This document shows, in pieces, positions 1-8,006 of a DNA stretch of 8,006 bases. The notes under the pieces were generated by a model. It was not told the DNA's origin. It did not search any database and saw only the letters and a list, made by a program, of their open reading frames with translations. This DNA comes from an uncultured Tolumonas sp. (GTDB lineage Bacteria; Pseudomonadota; Gammaproteobacteria; Enterobacterales; Aeromonadaceae). Made by a program: the position numbers and the translations under genes. Positions within the stretch are counted from its first letter, which is position 1, and each line of letters opens with the position of its first letter. Where the stretch lies: contig CAIZDF010000179.1 of the NCBI GenBank assembly GCA_903931645.1, positions 1 to 8,006 of the forward strand, written 5' to 3'.

Positions 1-23
1 AATCCCTCACAATGTGAGGGATT
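1..23 (-). terminator. Hairpin downstream of obgE, probable terminator
   Basis: Two perfectly complementary 10-base arms (1-10 and 14-23) enclose a 3-base loop. The hairpin begins inside the string of stop codons that ends obgE. Read on the minus strand it is where a rho-independent terminator for obgE would sit, but the T-tract would lie beyond the left edge and cannot be seen. On the plus strand the stem is followed by a T-rich run (ATTATTATT), so it could also stop transcripts entering from the left. Confidence 0.65.
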
Positions 24-27
24 ATTA

Positions 28-1266
<1,239 letters not shown>

Positions 1267-1380
1267 CCACATTACAGCCATTCCCTTGAGAACAAACCCT
1301 ACCCCATAATGATATTCACAGAGAACAGACAGAGGTCAGGCTTGCGCAGAAATCGATATTACGCTGTGTTTAAATGCCGC

Positions 1381-1412
1381 AAATAACAAAGCCCCGCCAT
1401 TACGGCAGGGCT
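1381..1412 (-). terminator. Rho-independent terminator after rpmA
   Basis: On the minus strand a 9-base-pair stem (AGCCCTGCC with GGCGGGGCT, one G-T pair; 1404-1412 and 1390-1398) encloses the loop GTAAT and is followed by TTGTTATTT. It begins about 20 bases after the rpmA stop. This is a classic terminator for the rplU-rpmA transcript, and it lies before the obgE promoter. Confidence 0.88.
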
Positions 1413-1432
1413 TGTGTCTTACAACGCAAAAA

Positions 1433-1690
1433 TTATTCAGCTACGATGCTGACATATTTACGGTTGTTAGGACCTTTAATTTCAAACTTGATAGTACCAG
1501 TTGCAGTTGCGAACAGAGTGTGGTCTTTACCACAACCTACGTTCACACCAGCATGGAACTTGGTGCCACGTTGACGAACGATGATGCTACCTGCCAGTAC
1601 GCTTTCACCACCGAAACGTTTAACACCCAGGCGTTTGCTTTCAGAGTCACGGCCGTTGCGCGAGGAACCGCCAGCTTTCTTATGTGCCAT
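1433..1690 (-). CDS. rpmA: 50S ribosomal protein L27
   Basis: At 85 residues it has exactly the length of E. coli L27 and is nearly identical to it throughout. It starts [16 protein letters not shown] and has the central [17 protein letters not shown] segment. L27 is a large-subunit protein whose flexible N-terminus reaches toward the peptidyl transferase centre and helps place the tRNA ends. The N-terminus begins directly with MAHKKAGG, so it lacks the cleavable extension seen in Firmicutes. An AGGAGAG ribosome binding site lies 7 bases before the ATG, and the rplU stop codon is only 17 bases upstream, so the two genes are co-transcribed and probably translationally coupled. A terminator follows. 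Confidence 0.99.
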   Translation of the reverse strand: MAHKKAGGSSRNGRDSESKRLGVKRFGGESVLAGSIIVRQRGTKFHAGVNVGCGKDHTLFATATGTIKFEIKGPNNRKYVSIVAE

Positions 1691-1707
1691 TTAAAAACTC
1701 TCCTGAA

Positions 1708-2019
1708 TTACGCGTTGATAGCAGTGATTTTCACTTCAGTGAACCACTGACGATGGCCAGCTTGTTTACGATGATGCTTACGACGACGGAATTTCACGAT
1801 GTGAACTTTATCACAGCGACCGTGCGCAACAACTTCAGCAACAACTTTGCCGCCAGCTACATAAGGTGCGCCAACTTTAACGTCGTCGCCATTAGTAACC
1901 ATCAACACTTTATCAAATTCAACGGCCGCACCAGTTGCAGCTTCCAGTTTTTCCAGGCGCAAAACCTGACCTTCAGCTACACGATGCTGTTTTCCACCAC
2001 TTAGGATAACCGCGTACAT
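1708..2019 (-). CDS. rplU: 50S ribosomal protein L21
   Basis: Large-subunit protein L21 binds 23S rRNA and is the first gene of the rplU-rpmA operon. At 103 residues it matches the length of E. coli L21. It starts [14 protein letters not shown], has the basic [16 protein letters not shown] segment near residues 76-91 and ends VKITAINA. The ATG at 2019 was chosen because it gives the family N-terminus and has GGAG (2028-2031) 8 bases upstream. The frame stays open upstream to a GTG at 2079, but the 20 extra residues have no counterpart in the family and lie in the leader. The gene is divergent from ispB, as in E. coli. Confidence 0.98.
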   Translation of the reverse strand: MYAVILSGGKQHRVAEGQVLRLEKLEAATGAAVEFDKVLMVTNGDDVKVGAPYVAGGKVVAEVVAHGRCDKVHIVKFRRRKHHRKQAGHRQWFTEVKITAINA

Positions 2020-2027
2020 GTTTAAAA

Positions 2028-2073
2028 CTCCGAATTCGGCATAACGGCGTATTCTGTTTTTCTTAAAACGCCG
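2028..2073 (-). promoter_or_regulatory. Possible structured leader of rplU, including its ribosome binding site
   Basis: The rplU leader contains two inverted repeats. One is CGGCGT paired with ACGCCG (2068-2073 and 2045-2050, 17-base loop). The other is the 10-base palindrome CCGAATTCGG (2030-2039), whose last two bases overlap the GGAG ribosome binding site (2028-2031). Ribosomal protein leaders are often targets of feedback regulation, so these elements could matter for translation. No recognised leader family is claimed, and both stems are short. Confidence 0.3.
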
Positions 2074-2104
2074 ATGCACTTAAACCTAATGACAATGGCC
2101 GCGG

Positions 2105-2133
2105 ATTTTACGCAAGTTGCACCCATTACGCAA
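2105..2133 (-). promoter_or_regulatory. Probable rplU-rpmA promoter with GC-rich discriminator
   Basis: On the minus strand, TTGCGT (2128-2133) and TAAAAT (2105-2110) are separated by exactly 17 bases, a good sigma-70 layout (3 of 6 and 5 of 6 matches). The bases right after the -10 are CCGCGGCC, a GC-rich discriminator of the kind found at rRNA and ribosomal protein promoters repressed by ppGpp and DksA. Transcription would start near 2098, leaving a leader of about 79 bases before the L21 start. Confidence 0.6.
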
Positions 2134-2216
2134 TAAGCAAATCACTATCTTGTGTAATTTCGCGTCATACCGCGGATGAATAGCGCCCAAAGACTGCACT
2201 TGAGATTTGTTTCATG

Positions 2217-2222
2217 TAGAAT
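2217..2222 (+). promoter_or_regulatory. Candidate -10 element of the ispB promoter
   Basis: TAGAAT (5 of 6 match) is preceded directly by TG and lies 51 bases upstream of the ispB start codon. No good -35 hexamer is present at 17 or 18 bases; the TTGAGA at 2200-2205 is too close to pair with it. The element is supported mainly by its position in the divergent gap and by similarity to the purA -10. Confidence 0.4.
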
Positions 2223-2273
2223 TAACGACAATCTTTAGCCTGCACGCTAGCCCGAGAGCATTTTAGAACGCCC

Positions 2274-3245
2274 ATGGATCAACAAGTTATCCGCACTCTC
2301 GCCGATGACGATATGCAAGCGGTAAATCAACTGATTTACCAACGATTGCAATCGGATGTCGCTTTGGTTAATCAGCTCGCCTATTACATTATCAGTGGTG
2401 GCGGTAAACGTGTTCGTCCTTTATTGGCAGTCCTGGCAGCCAGAGCAATTGATTATCAGGGCGATGCACACATCCGTCTGGCGACTATCATCGAATTTAT
2501 TCATACCGCCACGCTGTTACATGATGCTGTCGTGGATGAATCTGCATTACGCCGTGGCCGTGATACGGCCAATCAACTGTTTGGTAATGCCGCTAGTGTA
2601 CTGGTCGGTGACTTCTTGCATACCCGCGCCTTTCAGATGATGGTTGAGCTTGGCAATATGCAGGTGATGCAATTGCTTTCGGATGCAACCAATTTGATTG
2701 CTGAGGGTGAAGTCATGCAGTTAATGAACTGTAATGACCCATCTACCACCGAAGATAATTATCTGCAGGTTATTTACTGTAAAACAGCCAAGCTGTTTGA
2801 AGCTGCGACTCATTGCGCTGCCATACTGGCTAATCAGCCTTCACATATAGAGCTGGCTTTACGTGATTACGGTAAATATCTGGGCACTGCATTTCAGTTA
2901 ATCGATGATGTGATGGACTACTCGTCCAGTAGCCAGACCATGGGCAAAAATGTGGGCGATGATCTTGCGGAAGGTAAACCAACATTGCCGCTGATCCATG
3001 CAATGGCGCAAGGAACACCAGAACAAAGTAAACGTATAGCACAAGCAATTACAGAGCGTGACGGAATGGAGCATCTGGATGAAATTCTGGATATTCTGAC
3101 GCAAACTAAAGCGCTTGAATACACAGTCAGCCGTGCGGAAGAAGAAGCACAAAAAGCAATTAATGCCCTGGCTGTTTTAGCTGACTCACCTTATAAAACA
3201 GCGTTACAAGTGTTAGCTAACTTAGCGGTTCATCGCGAAGCTTAA
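2274..3245 (+). CDS. ispB: Octaprenyl diphosphate synthase
   Basis: Trans-polyprenyl synthase that extends farnesyl diphosphate with isopentenyl diphosphate to make the side chain of ubiquinone and menaquinone. It is 323 residues long, as in E. coli, and the numbering aligns without gaps over the motifs. GGGKRVRP is at 42-49, the first aspartate-rich motif at 84-88, YCKTAKLFE near 168-176 and the second aspartate-rich motif DDVMD at 211-215, followed by GKNVGDDLAEGKPTLP. A79, five residues before the first motif, is small, as expected for a long-chain product; a C40 product is inferred by homology. Oddity: the first motif reads DAVVD rather than DDVVD, and the later DESD reads DESA. The ATG was chosen for the length match; its ribosome binding site is poor (GAGAG about 15 bases away). 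The gene stands alone and ends at a strong terminator. Confidence 0.96.
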   Translation: MDQQVIRTLADDDMQAVNQLIYQRLQSDVALVNQLAYYIISGGGKRVRPLLAVLAARAIDYQGDAHIRLATIIEFIHTATLLHDAVVDESALRRGRDTANQLFGNAASVLVGDFLHTRAFQMMVELGNMQVMQLLSDATNLIAEGEVMQLMNCNDPSTTEDNYLQVIYCKTAKLFEAATHCAAILANQPSHIELALRDYGKYLGTAFQLIDDVMDYSSSSQTMGKNVGDDLAEGKPTLPLIHAMAQGTPEQSKRIAQAITERDGMEHLDEILDILTQTKALEYTVSRAEEEAQKAINALAVLADSPYKTALQVLANLAVHREA

Positions 3246-3273
3246 GAACCAAGAAACAACCTAAAATCCAATA

Positions 3274-3302
3274 AAAAACGCCAGACATTGTCTGGCGTTT
3301 TT
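3274..3302. terminator. Bidirectional terminator between ispB and purA
   Basis: An 8-base-pair stem (CGCCAGAC with GTCTGGCG around a 3-base loop) is flanked by an A-run on the left (3273-3278) and a T-run on the right (3298-3302). It therefore works as a rho-independent terminator on both strands. It starts about 30 bases after the ispB stop and about 20 bases after the purA stop on the opposite strand, serving both converging genes. Confidence 0.92.
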
Positions 3303-3321
3303 GTTTTCTACATCGACTGAA

Positions 3322-4641
<1,320 letters not shown>

Positions 4642-4651
4642 TTAAAAAAGG

Positions 4652-4660
4652 ATTCTAACA
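4652..4660 (-). promoter_or_regulatory. Probable purA promoter (extended -10)
   Basis: On the minus strand TGT-TAGAAT forms an extended -10 element (TGn plus a 5 of 6 hexamer at 4652-4657), about 31 bases before the purA start codon. The -35 position 17 bases upstream reads TTTCTG, a poor match, as is common when an extended -10 is present. Transcription would start near 4645. I see no sequence resembling the PurR operator here. Confidence 0.55.
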
Positions 4661-4715
4661 AAATTTGAGCAGCGCAGAAATGCCCTTGTGGCCTGTTTAG
4701 GTAAGAAATTTCCAT

Positions 4716-4745
4716 ACAAGAAGAGGGCTGATGCCCTCTTCTTGT
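4716..4745 (-). terminator. Long perfect hairpin after hflC, probable terminator
   Basis: Two perfect 13-base arms (4716-4728 and 4733-4745) surround a 4-base loop, about 20 bases after the hflC stop. On the minus strand the GC-rich core GAGGGC/GCCCTC is followed by the U-rich TTCTTGT, which is partly in the stem, so it can act as an imperfect rho-independent terminator for the hflX-hflK-hflC transcript. The purA promoter lies just downstream. It might also protect the mRNA 3' end or let some transcripts read into purA. Confidence 0.7.
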
Positions 4746-4765
4746 CTAACCCTCTGTATAGCGGG

Positions 4766-5656
4766 TTATTTTGTCGCCGGCTGCTGCGGGCTTTTCAGAT
4801 ATTTAAAGAACTCATTATCTGTACTCAGCACCATATAATCTTTACCGCTCTTGAAGCTGTTTTTATACGCGTCCAGGCTACGTAAGAAGGAAAACAGCTC
4901 TGGGTTTTGCTTATAAGTTTCGGCATAAATACGAGCAGCGGCAGCATCCCCCTCACCTTTCACTTGACGAGATTTACGCTGAGCTTCTGCAATCATAACC
5001 GTGACACGACGATCGATATTTGCCCGTAACATTTCCGCTTTTTCACGGCCTTGAGAACGATGTTCTCGTGCTACTGAGTTACGTTCTGCACGCATACGCT
5101 GATAAATCGAGTTAGATACTTCTAGAGGTAAATTGATTTGTTTTATTCGAACATCAACAACCTTAATACCCAGCTCAGAAGAGCGCGCCATCTGACGTAA
5201 AGCGTCTTCCATCACTTCTGTACGTTCACCGGAAACGATGTCTTTAATGGTACGGCTACCGATTTCAGAGCGCAGACCATTATTGATTTTCCGTTTCAAC
5301 AACGACTCAGCCTGAGCTCGGCTACCACCACCGGTAGCCAGATAAAACTTAGCAAAATCCTCAATACGCCATTTCACGTAAGAATCAATAATTAAGTCTT
5401 TTTTCTCAGAGGTGACAAAACGATCAGCCTGACCATCTAAAGTCTGAATGCGAGCATCTAATTTGCGAACATCATCAATAAACGGCCATTTCCAATGCAG
5501 CCCCGGCTCATAAACCTTCGGAATATCGCTGTCACCTTCGCGAATCACTTTACCAAACTGAACAACAATGCCACGTTGGCTTTCATCAATGACAAAGATA
5601 GAAGATGAAATCAACAACCCTGCCGCAGCCAGCCCAATAAGAATATAATTTTTCAT
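4766..5656 (-). CDS. hflC: HflC, SPFH-family regulator of FtsH protease
   Basis: HflC forms with HflK a large periplasmic-facing inner-membrane complex that encloses and modulates the AAA+ protease FtsH. The protein has 296 residues. An N-terminal membrane anchor spans about residues 4-23, followed by the SPFH/band 7 domain with RGIVVQFGKV (28-37), YEPGLHWKWPFID (49-61), LDARIQTLDGQADRF (66-80) and DVRIKQINLPLEV (168-180). A charged helical region follows (about 184-245, EAQRKSRQVKGEGDAAAARIYAE), and the end is the conserved FSFLRSLDAYKNSF (255-268). It is nearly 40 residues shorter than E. coli HflC because the low-complexity insertion after about residue 143 is absent; this looks like a compact natural form and not damage. 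The ATG overlaps the hflK stop by one base (TAATG), with GGAG 6 bases upstream, so translation is probably coupled. Confidence 0.97.
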   Translation of the reverse strand: MKNYILIGLAAAGLLISSSIFVIDESQRGIVVQFGKVIREGDSDIPKVYEPGLHWKWPFIDDVRKLDARIQTLDGQADRFVTSEKKDLIIDSYVKWRIEDFAKFYLATGGGSRAQAESLLKRKINNGLRSEIGSRTIKDIVSGERTEVMEDALRQMARSSELGIKVVDVRIKQINLPLEVSNSIYQRMRAERNSVAREHRSQGREKAEMLRANIDRRVTVMIAEAQRKSRQVKGEGDAAAARIYAETYKQNPELFSFLRSLDAYKNSFKSGKDYMVLSTDNEFFKYLKSPQQPATK

Positions 5657-6840
5657 TAGTATCTCCCGCTCGTACGGCTGCTGTCGCGTATCGGTGCACT
5701 ATCCACGCTATCAGCACCTGCATCACTCTCTGTTGGCCCTGTTGACGGTGGATTATTCACCGTTGAATCAGTTGTGGCAGGCAGAGGCGGCGGTACATTA
5801 TCTTTTTTGTTGTTGCTCTGATTGGTACTCATTTTATCTAAAGGAAGATAAATGACGTTATTGTTCCCTTTAGGAACATCAATCAACACTTTATTGGTGT
5901 TCTGATACAACTCTTCCATCGTATCCAGATACAAACGTTCACGTGTCAGTTGAGGCGCGGCAATATATTGCGGTAACAATTCATTAAAACGGGCAACTTC
6001 ACCGCTCGCTTTTAATACCACTTGCTCTTTATAGCCTAATGACTCTTCTTCCAATCGTTTGACCTGACCACGCGCTTTAGGCTCTGTTTCACGCGCATAA
6101 GCTTCCGCTTCACGGATAAAACGCTGTTCATCTTCTTGTGCCGAAATTGCATCATCAAAAGCATCTTTCACTTCTTCCGGCGGACGAGCAGGTAAGAAGT
6201 TTACGTCAGCGATAGCAATCCCCATATGATAAGGATTAATGATTTCCTCCAGCGTTTGCCAAGTACCTTGACGTACCTTTTCACGGCCCCGCGTTAACAA
6301 CTCGTCCATACTGGTGTGACCAACGACATAACGTAGCGCACTGTCGGTCGCCTCACGCAGACTATTATCCGCATTCGTCACGCTGAACAAATAAGCCCGC
6401 GGATCTACCACGCGGTATTGAACATCCATTTCAACCCGAACCACGTTTTCATCTTCGGTCAGCATAAAACCTGAGGAAGGCATTGATTTCACGGACTCCA
6501 CATCAACCGGGATCACTTTATCAATAAAAGTCCATTTCCAACGTAAACCAGGGTCGACGGTTTCATGGTATTTCCCAAAACGTAACACCACACCACGTTC
6601 AGCTTCTTCGATGGTATAAAAACCACTACCGATCCAGATGACGACAGCTAATAAAGCAAAAATGACGAGACCGGTACTGCTACCTGAACTGGCTGGGCTT
6701 TGACCACCAAAGGAGCCCGATAATTTACCCCAGACATTTTTCAGTAATTTTTCCAAATCAGGTGGGATCTGACTTTTTCCTGTCGTTTTCCAGGGGTCTC
6801 GATCTTTGTCATTATTGTTTCCAGGCTCATTCCAGGCCAT
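5656..6840 (-). CDS. hflK: HflK, SPFH-family regulator of FtsH protease
   Basis: Partner of HflC in the complex that surrounds FtsH in the inner membrane. It has 394 residues against 419 in E. coli. The N-terminus MAWNEPGNNNDKDRDPW is the family signature, followed by a Gly/Ser-rich cytoplasmic segment, one membrane helix (about 57-76, GLVIFALLAVVIWIGSGFYT) and the SPFH domain starting EEAERGVVLRFGKY (78-91). DENVVRVEMDVQYRV and ARPPEEVKDAFDDAISAQEDEQ are well conserved. The helical region ends near LYLDTMEELYQNTNKVLIDVP. The last 55 or so residues are low complexity, rich in Asn, Ser, Pro and Thr, and differ from E. coli as expected for this variable tail. GGAG lies 6 bases before the ATG. 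hflX ends 53 bases upstream with no clear terminator between, so hflX-hflK-hflC probably form one operon. Confidence 0.98.
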   Translation of the reverse strand: MAWNEPGNNNDKDRDPWKTTGKSQIPPDLEKLLKNVWGKLSGSFGGQSPASSGSSTGLVIFALLAVVIWIGSGFYTIEEAERGVVLRFGKYHETVDPGLRWKWTFIDKVIPVDVESVKSMPSSGFMLTEDENVVRVEMDVQYRVVDPRAYLFSVTNADNSLREATDSALRYVVGHTSMDELLTRGREKVRQGTWQTLEEIINPYHMGIAIADVNFLPARPPEEVKDAFDDAISAQEDEQRFIREAEAYARETEPKARGQVKRLEEESLGYKEQVVLKASGEVARFNELLPQYIAAPQLTRERLYLDTMEELYQNTNKVLIDVPKGNNNVIYLPLDKMSTNQSNNKKDNVPPPLPATTDSTVNNPPSTGPTESDAGADSVDSAPIRDSSRTSGRY

Positions 6841-6893
6841 TCGAGTCTCCGTTGATTCTCATATTGTGTTGTAACTGCCAACGCACTGGCACA

Positions 6894-8006
6894 TTAATCC
6901 TGAACGATGAAGTTAAGAATGTTCTCGCCTTCTTGTTTAACAAGACGTAGCCATTCCACTTCGGAAAGACGGATTTGAATTAAACAATCGCCATCTTCAC
7001 TATAATTTTCCCGCTGTATCGCTTTCAGTTCATATAACCGGCTGCGTAAACGTGCCGCAGATATTGGCAATTTAAGCTGAAACTCGGCAACCGTAACACT
7101 TAGTAGTTCATCCAAGACAGATAAGAGTAAATCGGTGCCTTCACCGGTCAGCGCGGATAACCATACCGCAACTGGCTTACCCGTGTCATCTCGCTCAATC
7201 CGAGGCATTCCTTCGGGAAGACAATCAACTTTGTTATAAACCAGTAGCTGCGGCACTTCATCCGCTTCAATTTCATGAAGCACTTCATCTACCTGAGCGA
7301 TGTTATCTTGTACTCGTTCATCAGCACAATCGATCACATGCAGCTGCAAATCAGCTTCGCGGGTTTCTTGCAGCGTGGCTTTAAATGCAGCCACTAAATC
7401 GTGTGGTAAATGTCGGATAAAACCAACCGTATCCGCTAATACTACCGGCCCCAACTTGGCTAATTCAATTCGGCGTAATGTGGGATCAAGGGTGGCGAAC
7501 AACTGATCGGCTGCATACACCTTCGACTGTGTCATGCGGTTAAACAGGGTCGATTTACCCGCATTGGTATAACCAACCAATGACACGACAGGAATAGCAT
7601 TACGAACACGAGCTCGACGCCCCTGTTCACGTTGTTTTTCAACTTTATCTAGGCGACCAAGAATATTGGAAATTTTTTCTCTGATCAGGCGACGGTCAGT
7701 TTCCAACTGTGTTTCACCGGGGCCTCGCATACCGATCCCGCCTTTTTGGCGTTCAAGGTGGGTCCAGCCACGAACTAAGCGACTGGATATATGACGTAAC
7801 TGAGCCAATTCGACCTGAAGTTTACCTTCATGGGTACGTGCCCGTTGAGCAAATATATCGAGGATGAGTGTCGTGCGATCCAGTACGCGGCATTCGAGAA
7901 TACGCTCGAGGTTTCGTTCTTGCGCAGGTGTCAAAGCATGATTAAAGATAACCAGATCCGCCTCTAAACGGCGAACTTCTTGTGCTATTTCATCTGCTTT
8001 ACCGGT
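6894..8006 (-). CDS. hflX: HflX GTPase, ribosome-splitting factor (N-terminus beyond window)
   Basis: HflX is a GTPase that binds the 50S subunit and splits stalled ribosomes under heat and other stress. The 370 visible residues are in frame to the very edge of the window, starting TGKADEIAQEV. E. coli HflX has 426, so roughly 50-60 residues are missing on the right. A TTG at 7934 is an internal leucine codon, since the upstream ADLVIFNHAL segment is conserved family sequence. Numbering from the first visible residue, the N-terminal HflX domain holds the glycine-rich KGGIGMRGPGETQLETDRR (88-106). The GTPase domain has G1 GYTNAGKS at 145-152, then FATLDPTLRR, G3 DTVGF, G4 NKVD and G5 SALTG. 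The C-terminal end is VKQEGENILNFIVQD. It is upstream of hflK in the same orientation, as in E. coli (hfq-hflX-hflK-hflC); hfq would be expected to the right but is not in view. Confidence 0.98.
   Translation of the reverse strand, partial: TGKADEIAQEVRRLEADLVIFNHALTPAQERNLERILECRVLDRTTLILDIFAQRARTHEGKLQVELAQLRHISSRLVRGWTHLERQKGGIGMRGPGETQLETDRRLIREKISNILGRLDKVEKQREQGRRARVRNAIPVVSLVGYTNAGKSTLFNRMTQSKVYAADQLFATLDPTLRRIELAKLGPVVLADTVGFIRHLPHDLVAAFKATLQETREADLQLHVIDCADERVQDNIAQVDEVLHEIEADEVPQLLVYNKVDCLPEGMPRIERDDTGKPVAVWLSALTGEGTDLLLSVLDELLSVTVAEFQLKLPISAARLRSRLYELKAIQRENYSEDGDCLIQIRLSEVEWLRLVKQEGENILNFIVQD

Noticed and set aside
1412..2004. Plus-strand open frames opposite rpmA and rplU
   Set aside because: They run antisense to ribosomal protein genes and have no recognisable protein features.
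2020..2079. N-terminal extension of L21 from a GTG at 2079
   Set aside because: L21 begins MYAVI at 2019 with a good ribosome binding site and the exact family length; the 20 extra basic residues are translated leader.
2200..2222. TTGAGA with TAGAAT as a full ispB promoter
   Set aside because: The spacer would be only 11 bases, too short for sigma-70; only the -10 was kept.
2830..3152. Minus-strand open frames opposite ispB
   Set aside because: Several overlapping short frames in different registers, all without family features; shadows of ispB.
6876..6891. Inverted repeat TGCCA/TGGCA between hflX and hflK
   Set aside because: It is only 5 base pairs with a 6-base loop and no T-run, so it does not qualify as a terminator and is likely chance.
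7932..7934. TTG as the start codon of hflX
   Set aside because: The frame stays open to the window edge and the upstream residues (EADLVIFNHAL) are conserved HflX sequence, so this is an internal leucine.

Overview
The window is an ordinary, well-conserved chromosomal core region of a gammaproteobacterium. All eight genes are housekeeping genes whose products align end to end with their Escherichia coli counterparts (lengths 85, 103, 392, 432 residues and so on). The base composition is moderate and uniform. The best guess from general similarity is a member of, or relative of, the Aeromonadales (for example Tolumonas-like). That placement is an inference and no search supports it. I see no phage, insertion sequence, CRISPR array, tRNA or rRNA, and no clear sign of horizontal transfer.

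Layout from left to right. (1) obgE on the minus strand has its own strong -10 element upstream, and a hairpin lies beyond its triple stop codon. (2) rpmA and rplU on the minus strand form the L21-L27 operon, which ends in a rho-independent terminator before obgE and starts at a promoter with a GC-rich discriminator. (3) ispB, on the plus strand, is divergent from rplU. (4) A bidirectional terminator lies between converging ispB and purA. (5) purA, on the minus strand, has an extended -10 promoter just downstream of a long perfect hairpin. (6) hflX, hflK and hflC are on the minus strand in that transcriptional order. hflK and hflC overlap by one base, and hflX runs off the right edge.

Functionally the window covers ribosome proteins and assembly (L21, L27, ObgE), ribosome rescue under stress (HflX), membrane-protease control (HflK-HflC, partners of FtsH), AMP synthesis (PurA) and quinone side-chain synthesis (IspB).

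No undescribed system is evident. The most notable observations are: an alanine in the first aspartate-rich motif of IspB (DAVVD in place of DDVVD); the joining of two loci that are separate in E. coli, with yhbE and yjeT missing; the separation of obgE from the rplU-rpmA transcript; and several well-formed hairpins and promoters in the gaps.
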